A DNA stretch of 64,000 nt, from positions 25,345 through 89,344 of the forward strand of contig VXVC01000005.1 in NCBI GenBank assembly GCA_009836625.1, read 5' to 3'. Below, piece by piece: positions 44,083-52,064 of this stretch. Each line of letters starts with the position of its first letter. The first letter of the stretch is position 1. This stretch comes from Holophagales bacterium. GTDB taxonomy: Bacteria > Acidobacteriota > Thermoanaerobaculia > Multivoradales > Multivoraceae. The position numbers and the translations under genes are program-made. A model generated the notes under the pieces. It saw only the letters and a list, made by a program, of their open reading frames with translations, made no database searches and was not told the DNA's origin.

Positions 44083-44700
44083 TCAGGCAGGAACCTCCGC
44101 CGCCTGCGCCTTCTGGAAGGCCGGCCTGGCCAAGCAGCGGTCGCCGTAGGCCTCGAGCACCGGCGACTCGGGGAGCATCCCGAACATGCGCAGGAAGACG
44201 GCGCTGCTGCCGAGCATCACGTCGGCGGCGCTGAACTCGTCGCCCAGGATCCAGGGGCCATCGCCCAAACCGTCCTCCCAGACCTCGATCGTCTTCGCGA
44301 AACTACCCCAGCCCAGCCGGCCGGCGTTGAACGCTTCCGCCTGGTGCTCCTCGGGCACGACGGTCCGGAGGCCCGACTCGAACATCGCCGGCTCGATCAT
44401 CGCCGGCGAGTAGATCAGCCAGTGCACGAAGCGGGCGCGCAGCGGATCGTCCAGCGCCGGCGCCAGCCGGCCGGGGGCATAGCGGTCGGCGACGTAGAGG
44501 CAGATCGCCGCCGAGTCCCACATCTTCACCTCGCCGTCCTGGAGCGCGGGCACCTTGCCCATCGGGCTCGCGGCCAGGTGTTCCGGAGTCCGCTCCGGCT
44601 TGGTGACGTCGACGTGCACGAGTTCGTAGTCGACGCCCGCCTCCTCGAGCATCCAGACTGCGCGGCTGGACCGCGTCTGCGGGCACCAGTAGAGCTTCAT
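44083..44700 (-). CDS. Glutathione S-transferase family protein
   Basis: 205 residues. N-terminal MKLYWCPQTRSSRAVWMLEE with Ser in the GST catalytic region, cis-Pro SPMGKVPALQDGEVKMWDSA, and helix GDEFSAADVMLGSSAVFL. The start overlaps the upstream membrane-anchored gene by 4 bases; the permease follows after 7 bases. Being cotranscribed with an efflux permease suggests removal of glutathione conjugates or stress compounds (inference). Confidence 0.9.
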   Translation of the reverse strand: MKLYWCPQTRSSRAVWMLEEAGVDYELVHVDVTKPERTPEHLAASPMGKVPALQDGEVKMWDSAAICLYVADRYAPGRLAPALDDPLRARFVHWLIYSPAMIEPAMFESGLRTVVPEEHQAEAFNAGRLGWGSFAKTIEVWEDGLGDGPWILGDEFSAADVMLGSSAVFLRMFGMLPESPVLEAYGDRCLARPAFQKAQAAEVPA

Positions 44701-45323
44701 TCGTAGGCCTCCGAGTCCAGGTGTTCGGTACCGGCCGGCGCCCGGCCGATCTCCCTCATGTTCGTGAAGAAGCCGCGCACGTCGAGTTCGATGGTGACCG
44801 GCGAGTCGCTCTCGTTGAGCCAGAACCAGCCGTGGTTGCCGGAGTAGCCCGCGGTCAGGCCGCCGCGGCCCCCGGTGACGTCGAACTCCTCGGCGTAGCG
44901 CACCGGCTCGTCGTCGAGGTCGTTGAACGGGTCGGCGTGGAAGTCCGAGTAGAGCGTTCCGCCATCTGTTTGCCAGGAGTAGACGATCGTCATCCCCTCG
45001 ATCATCTGGAACTTGTACTCCATCTGCTCGTTAGCGCCGATCTCGATCGTGACCGTCTCGGCACGGAGTTCACGATTGCCGGTCATCGGGACCGAGAGTC
45101 CCTCTTCCGCCTCCGCCATCGGCTCGGTGCCGGCCGCTTCGTAGAGCCGGTCGAGGCCGAGAAGGCCGCCAATACGGGTCGGGTCGATGCCGTACTCGGC
45201 CGGCAGGATGACGACGACGAAGACGACCGCCGCGGCGGCGAGAGTGATCGCCATGGTCTTGAGCAGCTTGCCAGGCGGCGGCGTTCCGAGATCGCCGCCC
45301 GGTGCGGGAGAGGAATCCGTCAT
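44697..45323 (-). CDS. Membrane-anchored periplasmic protein of a HupE-associated family
   Basis: 208 residues: short cytosolic N-terminus, one transmembrane helix (TMAITLAAAAVVFVVVILPA), then a periplasmic beta-rich domain with NEQMEYKFQMIEGMTIVYSW, YSDFHADPFNDLDDEP and LTAGYSGNHGWFWLNESDSP. Proteins of this form are called transmembrane anchor proteins and are found next to HupE/UreJ family genes; function unknown. It overlaps HupE and GST genes by 4 bases each, so all are coupled. A HxD pair (SDFHADP) and HGW could bind metal (inference). Confidence 0.75.
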   Translation of the reverse strand: MTDSSPAPGGDLGTPPPGKLLKTMAITLAAAAVVFVVVILPAEYGIDPTRIGGLLGLDRLYEAAGTEPMAEAEEGLSVPMTGNRELRAETVTIEIGANEQMEYKFQMIEGMTIVYSWQTDGGTLYSDFHADPFNDLDDEPVRYAEEFDVTGGRGGLTAGYSGNHGWFWLNESDSPVTIELDVRGFFTNMREIGRAPAGTEHLDSEAYE

Positions 45324-46012
45324 GACATGAAGTACCCCGTCAACTGGTAGGCGACCAGCAGGAAGCCGACGGTCATCAGCACGGCGTTCGCGGCGTAGCC
45401 GTGAGACTGAAAGCGGCCGCTGGCTCGCCAGAGGTTGAAGCTCAGCAGGATAATGGCGAGGGCGGCGAACTGCCCGAGCTCGACGCCGACGTTGAACGAG
45501 ACGATGTTGCCCACCAGGCCGCTGCCCGAGATCTCCACCGGCTGCAGCTTGGTCGCCAGGCCGAAGCCGTGGAACAGGCCGAACACGAGCACGGCCGCTC
45601 GCGTGTCGATGCTGACCCCCAGAGCCCGGAACCCGCCCAGGTTCTCGAACGCCTTGTAGGCCACCGACAGGCCGACGATCGCGTCGATGAGGAACGGATT
45701 CGCGTGGATGCCGCCGAGCACGCCGACCAGCAGGGTGACGCTGTGGCCGACCGCGAACAGCGTGACGTAGAGCGCTACGTCGCGGAAGCGGTAGAGGAAG
45801 AAGATGACCCCCGCAAGAAACGCGAGGTGGTCGTACCCGGTGACCATGTGCTTGGCGCCCAGGTACATGTAGGGCCCGACCGCGCGCCCCTCGTTGTTGG
45901 TCAGGAAGATCTCGTCCTGGTCGGCGACGCCGTGCGCCCAGAGGCCCGACGACAGGAACAGCGCGACCAGCGCAAGCAGAGCCGCCCTGGTCATGGTCCG
46001 GCGACGGCTCAT
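45320..46012 (-). CDS. HupE/UreJ-family membrane protein
   Basis: 230 residues, signal-like N-terminus followed by six or so helices. His-containing blocks typical of the family: HMVTGYDHLAFLAGVIFFLY, FAVGHSVTLLVGVLGGI and VFGLFHGFGLATKLQPVE. HupE proteins are proposed nickel or cobalt permeases. The ATG at 46012 is used; an alternative ATG lies 18 bases later. Placed in an operon with a TonB receptor that has a His/Asp-rich loop, a metal-uptake role is likely (inference). Confidence 0.85.
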   Translation of the reverse strand: MSRRRTMTRAALLALVALFLSSGLWAHGVADQDEIFLTNNEGRAVGPYMYLGAKHMVTGYDHLAFLAGVIFFLYRFRDVALYVTLFAVGHSVTLLVGVLGGIHANPFLIDAIVGLSVAYKAFENLGGFRALGVSIDTRAAVLVFGLFHGFGLATKLQPVEISGSGLVGNIVSFNVGVELGQFAALAIILLSFNLWRASGRFQSHGYAANAVLMTVGFLLVAYQLTGYFMS

Positions 46013-46032
46013 GCGACTACCTCGGCGTATGG

Positions 46033-46740
46033 CTACTGCCGCGCCGCCTGGCAGGCGACGAACTCCTCGCCGAGGTCCGGCAGCTCCTCTTCCACGAGCG
46101 GAAGGGACGCGAGGTCCGGCCCGCTCGCGTACCGCGCGTCGCCGAGCTGCGGACCGAAGTTCGTGAAGGTCTCCATCATCGCGTTCATGGCGCCCCGGTT
46201 GGCGAGCATCCGTCCGAGACCACCGGGGACCTGCGGGTCGCTGACCGTGTCCTGGACGACCTTGACTGTCCCTTCCTCGTCGCCCGGGGTCAGGATCCAC
46301 CTCACGTACATGCAGAGCACGCGCCTGCCCTCGAACTCGGGCGTCAGATCATCCGCGCCGACTATGTCGTTGATCACGCGGCCGTCGCTCGTGCGCAGCC
46401 AGCTCGAACGGACGATCGTCACGCGCCTCGAGAGTCCCGAGCCGGAGATGCGGTTGCGCAGGGACTGAAACGGCTGCTCCAGAGACGTCGCGGTTTCCTC
46501 TTCACAGATTCCCTGCCACTCGGGACAGGCGTCGGCATCGTCGAGCATCGCGATCGCCGACGGAATCGACCCCTGCACGACCACCTCGGCCCGGAACAGG
46601 CGGAACTCGGTGCCGTCGATCTCGCAGGATTCGATGGTTACCGGACCTTCGGCTCTCTCGGGCCGGCAGTCCTCCGCCGTGCCGGGTTGCGCGGCGAAGG
46701 CCCCGAACGCGAAAGCGAGGGTAAGCACCCTGCCCGTCAC
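46033..46740 (-). CDS. Exported START/SRPBCC-like lipid-binding domain protein
   Basis: 235 residues from the GTG at 46740 with signal peptide (VLTLAFAFGAFAAQPGTAED). The domain carries RAEVVVQGSIPSAIAMLDDA, CPEWQGICEEETATSLEQPF, RRVTIVRSSWLRTSDGRVIN, RRVLCMYVRWILTPGDEEGT and VPGGLGRMLANRGAMNAMME, the pattern of bacterial START-type proteins. Such domains bind a hydrophobic ligand. The GTG at 46740 has a purine-rich site AAGGACGG; GTGs at 46764 and 46773 are alternatives. It sits between the TonB receptor and HupE genes, suggesting a ligand shuttle or an unrelated hitchhiker. Confidence 0.72.
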   Translation of the reverse strand: MTGRVLTLAFAFGAFAAQPGTAEDCRPERAEGPVTIESCEIDGTEFRLFRAEVVVQGSIPSAIAMLDDADACPEWQGICEEETATSLEQPFQSLRNRISGSGLSRRVTIVRSSWLRTSDGRVINDIVGADDLTPEFEGRRVLCMYVRWILTPGDEEGTVKVVQDTVSDPQVPGGLGRMLANRGAMNAMMETFTNFGPQLGDARYASGPDLASLPLVEEELPDLGEEFVACQAARQ

Positions 46741-46816
46741 TGAACGACCGTCCTTCTCGCGCACCGGCGGCACACTATCAGCAGCGTGCGGCCGCCATCG
46801 GCTCTGGTCTCCGCCT

Positions 46817-49159
46817 TCAGAGTCGAAACCGCAGCGACGCGCGGAACGCGCGCGGCTCGGCCGGGCTCAGGAAGCGCGGATCCTCGTAGCCGTCGCCGAG
46901 CACCTCGTCGGGTTCCCCAAGAGCGCCGAACGTCGCGTACTCGCGGTCGGTCACGTTGGACACCTCGAGATCGAGGTCGAGCGACGGGGTGAGTTCGATG
47001 CGGCTCCAGAGATCGCCGCGCCAGGCCGAGCCGACCGGCTCCAGCAGGTTCGCCTCGTCGCCTCGCAGGTAGCGAGTCGAATCGCCGAGCAGCCGCGCCC
47101 CCAGCACCGCCCGGTCGCCGATTCTCAGGTCGGCGCCGGCCCGTAGCTGGCGGCGCGGGACGCCGGGCAGGAAGTCGCCCTGCTCGACCTCGATCTCCCC
47201 GTCCTCGGCCAGAGGATGCGGCGGACTCGACAGGGTCAGGCGGTCCTGGAAGGTCGCGTCGAGCAAGGTGTAGGAGGCATCCCAGTTCAGCCGGCCGTGG
47301 CTGCCGCGCAGCCACAGTTCGAGCCCCTGCCGGCGGGTCGCGTCGACGTTCGTGAAGTAGCCGGCGCTGGTGCCGGCGCCGCTCGAGACGAAGATGATGT
47401 CGTCCCGACTCTCGCTCTGGAACAGGGCCGCGCTCCACCGCAGCGAACGGCCGCCTCCACGCAGGCCGAGTTCGGCGCTGGTCGTCACCACCTGATCGAG
47501 CGGCGGGTCCGCGACGAAGGCGTTGGGCAGCCGGCACGGGTCGTCCGGATCGGCGCAGGTGAGTTCGACCGGCGTCGGCACGCGGGACGACTGCGACACG
47601 TTGCCGAACAGGAGCATCGACGAGCGGCCCTCCGCGCGCGCCTCCCAGACGAAGCCCGCTGAGGGCACGAGCCGCGAGAAGCTGTGATCGCCGTCAAGCG
47701 CCGTGCCGAGTTGATCGTTGAGCTCGATCCGGCTGTCGTTGTAGCGGGCCTGGAGGGTCCAGGTCAGCCGGTCGCCCGCAGTCGTCCAGTGCCGCAGCGC
47801 CCACAGGCCGGCGTGCCCGGTGTCGGCCCTCAGTCCGACTTCGGAGCCGGGAAGCAGCATGCCGCTGCCGATCGTCGTCCGCGAGTCGGTGAGCGATGCG
47901 AGCTCCGTCTCGAAAGCGAAGTTGGCGCGCCCGCCGTCCCACGATGCGCCGGCAAGCCAGCGGCCCGAACCAGTCAGACCGGAGATCTGGATCGAGGCGC
48001 CCAGGCCTTCCTGCTCGGTGCGGCTCTGGTTGTTGACCGCGTCGAACTCGTCGTGATCGTCATCGCCGTCGTGGTCGTCGTCGTGATCGTGCTCGTCGTG
48101 ATCGTGGTCGTCGTCGTCATCGTGGTCGTCGTCGTGCCCGTGGTCATCGTCGTCATCGTCGTCGCCCTCGAAGGCGTCCGCGTTGTAAGTGGCGACGTCG
48201 TTCGCGCGAATGTAGATCTGCGCTTCGAGTTCGAGCCCCGGTCCGATCATCCGGCCGATCCGGAGCCGCGGGAAGAACAGCTCGTTCCAGGTCTGATCCG
48301 GATGCGTGAAGACCTCGGCGCGGTCGATCTCCAGCAGTTCCACCGGCGTCACGCCGTTTCCGATCAGGTCGTTGTCCGCGACGCCAACCGCGAAGTCGAT
48401 CCGCTCGCGCTCGCCGCGATGCGAGAGCTTCACCAGCGCTTGCCGCAGCGAGCTGGGCGAGAAGTCGCGCCAGCCCTCCTCCTCGAAGGAGCGACCGCCG
48501 ACGAACCAGCCGTACTCGTCATCGGGTCCGAAGGCGCCGCCGGCGCCGAACTCGCCCGCCCGGCGACCGAAGGAACCGGCCTCGAGCGTCAGGTCGAACC
48601 GTTCCGAATTGAAGCCGCTGCGGGTGTTCAACGCGAGCGCCCCGCCGAGCGTATTCAGGCCGAACATCGGGTTCGCACCGGGCAGGAGTTCGACCTGTTC
48701 CGCCGCGAACGTCGGCACGAGGTCCCAGGCAACGACATCGCCGAAGACCTCATTGACCCGCACCCCGTCCTCGTAGACCGAGAGGCCCTGGTTCGCGCCC
48801 AGGAGCGGCGACGCCCCGAAGCCCCTGTAGAGCACGTCGGACTGCAGCGCGCTTCCCTGCGCCGGCGCCAGGCTCACGCCGGGAAGTTCCGCCTCGAGCA
48901 GGGCGCCGACGCCCGAAACCGCCGACAGGTCGAGCGCCTGCGGCGCCACCCGGTGGACGGTCCACGGCACGCGGTCGGGCGATTCCCCCGCGTGGTCGAG
49001 TGGAGCGAGGCCGATGACGTCGATCTCTTCCGCGAACTCGCTTTGCGTGGCCGCCTGCTGGTCCTCGCCGGACGCAGCTTCCTGGTCGGCCGCCGGAGCG
49101 GCGACAAGCGGCCCGGCGAGGGCCACCAGCAGGAGACAGATCAGCAAGGATCGCGTCAC
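46817..49159 (-). CDS. TonB-dependent receptor with His/Asp-rich loop
   Basis: 780 residues from a GTG. Signal peptide (LLICLLLVALAGPLVAAP), TonB-box region EEIDVIGLAPLD, plug (GVGALLEAELPGVSLAPAQG, LYRGFGASPLLGANQGLSVY, QVELLPGANPMFGLNTLGGA), then the 22-strand barrel ending in a C-terminal aromatic/hydrophobic strand (RAFRASLRFRL). About residues 333-372 are nearly all Asp and His, an extracellular metal-binding loop. No SD; TACAGT lies 6 bases before the GTG. It heads the operon with START protein, HupE, anchor protein, GST and RND permease, and diverges from the exported RidA gene over 40 bases. Confidence 0.9.
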   Translation of the reverse strand: MTRSLLICLLLVALAGPLVAAPAADQEAASGEDQQAATQSEFAEEIDVIGLAPLDHAGESPDRVPWTVHRVAPQALDLSAVSGVGALLEAELPGVSLAPAQGSALQSDVLYRGFGASPLLGANQGLSVYEDGVRVNEVFGDVVAWDLVPTFAAEQVELLPGANPMFGLNTLGGALALNTRSGFNSERFDLTLEAGSFGRRAGEFGAGGAFGPDDEYGWFVGGRSFEEEGWRDFSPSSLRQALVKLSHRGERERIDFAVGVADNDLIGNGVTPVELLEIDRAEVFTHPDQTWNELFFPRLRIGRMIGPGLELEAQIYIRANDVATYNADAFEGDDDDDDDHGHDDDHDDDDDHDHDEHDHDDDHDGDDDHDEFDAVNNQSRTEQEGLGASIQISGLTGSGRWLAGASWDGGRANFAFETELASLTDSRTTIGSGMLLPGSEVGLRADTGHAGLWALRHWTTAGDRLTWTLQARYNDSRIELNDQLGTALDGDHSFSRLVPSAGFVWEARAEGRSSMLLFGNVSQSSRVPTPVELTCADPDDPCRLPNAFVADPPLDQVVTTSAELGLRGGGRSLRWSAALFQSESRDDIIFVSSGAGTSAGYFTNVDATRRQGLELWLRGSHGRLNWDASYTLLDATFQDRLTLSSPPHPLAEDGEIEVEQGDFLPGVPRRQLRAGADLRIGDRAVLGARLLGDSTRYLRGDEANLLEPVGSAWRGDLWSRIELTPSLDLDLEVSNVTDREYATFGALGEPDEVLGDGYEDPRFLSPAEPRAFRASLRFRL
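48047..48163 (-). repeat. His/Asp-rich low-complexity coding segment in second TonB receptor
   Basis: About 39 codons of Asp and His (patterns DDDHDDDDDHDHDEHDHDDD), in frame within the receptor; parallel to the segment at 1-78 and to the ZIP tail. Confidence 0.85.
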
Positions 49160-49165
49160 GCGCCC

Positions 49166-49171
49166 ACTGTA
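49166..49171 (-). promoter_or_regulatory. -10-like box TACAGT before TonB receptor
   Basis: TACAGT on the minus strand, 6 bases before the GTG at 49159, no SD; fits a leaderless transcript. It lies back to back with the ridA box. Confidence 0.4.
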
Positions 49172-49186
49172 GCCGGAACTCGCACT

Positions 49187-49192
49187 TACAAT
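49187..49192 (+). promoter_or_regulatory. -10-like box TACAAT before RidA gene
   Basis: TACAAT 7 bases before the ATG at 49200, no SD; fits a leaderless transcript. Confidence 0.45.
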
Positions 49193-49199
49193 CTCCGGC

Positions 49200-49679
49200 A
49201 TGTACATCCCAAGCGCCCTACGTTCCGCCTGTCTCACGTTCGCCGTCGCCGCCGTCCTGGGTCTGCCCAGCTCGCCGCTGGCCGCCCAGCCGCCTCGCAT
49301 CAACACCGACGAACTGCCCCGGCTCGAAGCGTTCTCGCACGCGACCCGCGTCGGCGACCTGATCTTCGTCGCCGGCACGCTCGGCACGGTCGGCCAGAGC
49401 TTCGACCTGGCGCCCGGCGGCATCGGCCCGCAGACGACGCAGACGCTTCGGAACATCGAGACCATCCTCGAAGCGGCCGGCTCGGATCTCGCCCACCTGG
49501 CGAAGTGCACTGTCTACCTGACCGACATGGCCAACTTCGGAGAGATGAACGTGGCCTGGATCGCCGTACTGGGGGACAGCCCTCCGGCCCGGGCGACGAT
49601 CGAGTCGCCTACCCTCGCGTTGGGCGCCGCGGTGGAGATCGAGTGCATCGCCCAGCGCCGGCGTCCGGAGCCGAACTAG
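49200..49679 (+). CDS. RidA/YjgF-family protein with export signal
   Basis: 159 residues. RidA hydrolyses reactive enamine/imine intermediates from PLP enzymes. The domain shows FSHATRVGDLIFVAGTLGTV, QTTQTLRNIETILEAAGSDL, KCTVYLTDMANFGEMNVAW and the carboxylate-binding Arg in PPARATIESPTLALGAAVEI. Residues 1-29 form a signal peptide (FAVAAVLGLPSSPLAAQ), unusual for a cytosolic detoxifier. No SD; leaderless start probable. It ends with a 4-base convergent overlap with the acyltransferase gene. Confidence 0.88.
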   Translation: MYIPSALRSACLTFAVAAVLGLPSSPLAAQPPRINTDELPRLEAFSHATRVGDLIFVAGTLGTVGQSFDLAPGGIGPQTTQTLRNIETILEAAGSDLAHLAKCTVYLTDMANFGEMNVAWIAVLGDSPPARATIESPTLALGAAVEIECIAQRRRPEPN

Positions 49680-50533
49680 CGCCAGCGGCGGTGACCCCAG
49701 AGGTACTGGTCCGGGTCGCGGCGGATCGCTTCCTCGAGAAGTGAGTTCAGGGTGCGGAGAATCGCCTGGACGTCGGCGTTCCGATCGCCGCTCCTTTGCT
49801 GCTCGATCAGCCGCGACAGCGTCAGTTCGAAGGTCAGCGGCGCCGTCCGGCGGCAGACCGCGAAGGTGAGCGGCGTCCGCGCGACCAGGTGCAGCATCGC
49901 GGCCGTCGTGTGCGTCTTCGCGGGATGCCCGAAGAACAGCACGTCGATCCCCTGGCGGGCGTGCTGATCGACCAGCAGCGCCAGGATCTCACCGTCGCCC
50001 AGCAGCTTGAGGAAACGCCCTGGATCCGGGTCGTACTTCGGGATCATCCGGAACGCGCCCCGCTGCCGCCGCTCGAGCGCCAGCTTCTGTACCCGCGGGT
50101 TGTTCATCGGCCGGGAGATGCCGGCGACGGGCTTGTAGCGCGACAGCCACTGGCCAGCGATCTCCCAGTTGCCGAAGTGGCCCGAGACGACGATCAGGCC
50201 GCGGTCCGGATCCTCCAGCACCGCCGCCACATCTTCTGGCACGTGTACTCGGAGCCGCTCCGGGTCGTCGAGCACGAGCGCCGACTTCATCGACTCGACC
50301 AGCACCATCCCCATGTGGCGGGCAGCGCCGCGGCCGATCGCCCGCGCCTGCCGCACGTCATCGGCCACGCCCGCGCGCAGGGCGTTCGAGATTGCTACGC
50401 GACGCCGCGGCCGGTCGGCCGTCCACCACAGCGAGCCCAGCGCCGCGGCCCAGCGGGAGGCGGCGGCCGGCGGCAGCAGATCGACGCCGAACAGCGCCAG
50501 CCGGGCCGCCCAGTACTCGAGAAGGTGGAGCAC
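49676..50533 (-). CDS. LpxL/HtrB-type lysophospholipid acyltransferase
   Basis: 285 residues. The HX4E acyltransferase motif is HFGNWE (His119, Glu124) followed by SRPMNNPRVQKLALERR and DGEILALLVDQHARQGIDVLF. The family transfers acyl chains from acyl-ACP to lipid A or related lipids at the inner membrane. It starts with GTG 19 bases after the ACP stop; the SD is weak. Being last in an operon with a dedicated ACP suggests it uses that ACP to acylate an envelope lipid or exported metabolite (inference). Confidence 0.88.
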   Translation of the reverse strand: MLHLLEYWAARLALFGVDLLPPAAASRWAAALGSLWWTADRPRRRVAISNALRAGVADDVRQARAIGRGAARHMGMVLVESMKSALVLDDPERLRVHVPEDVAAVLEDPDRGLIVVSGHFGNWEIAGQWLSRYKPVAGISRPMNNPRVQKLALERRQRGAFRMIPKYDPDPGRFLKLLGDGEILALLVDQHARQGIDVLFFGHPAKTHTTAAMLHLVARTPLTFAVCRRTAPLTFELTLSRLIEQQRSGDRNADVQAILRTLNSLLEEAIRRDPDQYLWGHRRWR

Positions 50534-50552
50534 CCGGGTCAGGAGGCTGCGC

Positions 50553-50807
50553 TCAGGCTCCGTTCTGCTGCAGCAGCGCGATGATCTCGCCGATCGTGCG
50601 GGTCTTCACGACCTGCTTCGGATCGAGCGCGATCCCGAACTCCTCCTCCACGTCGTAGAGCACATCCAGGATGGTCAGTGAGTCGAAGCCGAGCGACTCG
50701 ATCGGTGTCTCCGGGCCCACCGCGTCCCAGTCATGCTCCTCGACCGCGCTGTCGCGCAGCACGTCCCTCAACCGGGCGAGTACCTCGGAGGTGCCGTCAG
50801 CGTCCAT
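50553..50807 (-). CDS. Acyl carrier protein
   Basis: 84 residues, acidic. The 4'-phosphopantetheine attachment site is Ser43 in ESLGFDSLTILDVLYDVEEE (DSL motif). It carries acyl chains as thioesters; needs a phosphopantetheinyl transferase, not in the window. It is not the housekeeping acpP context. It lies between the second efflux adaptor (48 bases) and the acyltransferase (19 bases). Confidence 0.92.
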   Translation of the reverse strand: MDADGTSEVLARLRDVLRDSAVEEHDWDAVGPETPIESLGFDSLTILDVLYDVEEEFGIALDPKQVVKTRTIGEIIALLQQNGA

Positions 50808-50855
50808 GAGCGAGAGACTATCGCTGATCTGGAAGCGGGTTTCGCCCGCCAGGTC

Positions 50856-52064
50856 TCACGGGCCTCCTGCCGCCGTCTGCACCGCCATGCCCTCGGTGGC
50901 GAGCCGGACGCCGCCGGTGATGACCGGTTGATCCGCTTCGAGCGCTCCGGTGACGTACACGACATTGCCGGAGCGCTGCAGGACCTGCACCGGCACGATG
51001 TTCACCTTGCCGTCCCGTACCGCCCAGACCTCGTCGCCGGTTTGGAGCGCCGAGTCCGGCACCTTGAAGTACCGCTCCGGGGCGAGACCCTGGAGTTCCA
51101 CGTCCACGAACTTGCCGACCAGCAGAGGCGGCGCCGTGCCGGGGTCGAGGCCGGCGTCGACCGGCGAGCCGTTCAGGAAGGGCTCCGGAACACGGACGAT
51201 CACGTCGATTGTCCGCGTCTGTTCGTCCAGCGTAACGGCGCCACGATCCAGGTAGCCGTCCCAGGCGTAGCTCGCGTTGCCGTACTCGGCGATGACGCGC
51301 GCCGCGATCCGTGTGTCGGCCTCGCCGGCCCGGAGATCCCAGAGGCCGGGCAGCAGGGCGGCGGCGTCGTCGGAAAGCGGGACGACGACCTCGACCGAGT
51401 CCGAGGCGTAGAGCCGCCCCACGCTCTGGCCGGCGGCCACGTACTGCCCGACGTCCACCGACTCCGAGCGCACGATGCCGTCGAACGGGGCGCGGATCTC
51501 GGTGCGTTTCAGGTGCAGCACCGCTTCCCTGAGGGCGGCGCCGTCGCGCTCGAGCGCGCTTCGGGCAGCCTGAAGCTGAGGCTCCCAGAGAGCCAGGGGA
51601 CTCGGAGCGTCGGAGTTCGCTTCGCTGCCCTGGCGCTCCCTGAACCGCTCGTACTGGGAGCGCGCCACGGCCGCTTCCTCTTCCACCCTCAACAGCTCGA
51701 CCTGCTGCAACGCGACGTTGGCCCGTCCCTGTTGCACGCGGCCGCGATAGTCCGCATCGTCGATGCGGAACAGCGGTTGTCCCTCCCGGACGCGTCCGCT
51801 GCTCTCGAAAGCCGGGTCGACCCACACGACTTTGCCGCTGACCTCCGCGGTGACGTCGACTTCCGCCCGCGCTCGCACCGTGCCGGCGGCGTGGACCGGG
51901 ATGGCGCCTTCGCCCGTCTCCACCGGCGCGGTCAGCGCGAAGGGGACCCGGGAAGGGGGAGGCCGGGTGGCCGGCTCGGGCCGCAGCAGGACCATCGAGG
52001 CGGCGACGGCGAGGGCTCCGGTCAGGATCAGGCCTCCGATGGCCCAGCCGGTTCGTTGACTCAT
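50856..52064 (-). CDS. RND efflux periplasmic adaptor (membrane fusion protein), copy 2
   Basis: 402 residues: N-terminal membrane helix (AIGGLILTGALAVAASMVLL), lipoyl-like half (GTVRARAEVDVTAEVSGKVV), coiled-coil hairpin (ANVALQQVELLRVEEEAAVA), second lipoyl half (TEIRAPFDGIVRSESVDVGQ) and beta-barrel with LVGKFVDVELQGLAPERYFK. It bridges permease and outer-membrane factor. Closely related throughout to the copy at 53611. Its start overlaps the GH16 stop by 4 bases. Two adaptors suggest a heteromeric pump. Confidence 0.92.
   Translation of the reverse strand: MSQRTGWAIGGLILTGALAVAASMVLLRPEPATRPPPSRVPFALTAPVETGEGAIPVHAAGTVRARAEVDVTAEVSGKVVWVDPAFESSGRVREGQPLFRIDDADYRGRVQQGRANVALQQVELLRVEEEAAVARSQYERFRERQGSEANSDAPSPLALWEPQLQAARSALERDGAALREAVLHLKRTEIRAPFDGIVRSESVDVGQYVAAGQSVGRLYASDSVEVVVPLSDDAAALLPGLWDLRAGEADTRIAARVIAEYGNASYAWDGYLDRGAVTLDEQTRTIDVIVRVPEPFLNGSPVDAGLDPGTAPPLLVGKFVDVELQGLAPERYFKVPDSALQTGDEVWAVRDGKVNIVPVQVLQRSGNVVYVTGALEADQPVITGGVRLATEGMAVQTAAGGP

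Noticed and set aside
44697..44700. Short overlaps between genes as signs of frameshift
   Set aside because: ATGA-type overlaps recur at many junctions and both proteins are complete; this is normal translational coupling.
47684..49744. Very long open frame opposite the second TonB receptor
   Set aside because: Composition (Val/Arg/Gly runs, no domain) is that of an antisense shadow in GC-rich DNA; the receptor on the other strand is clear.
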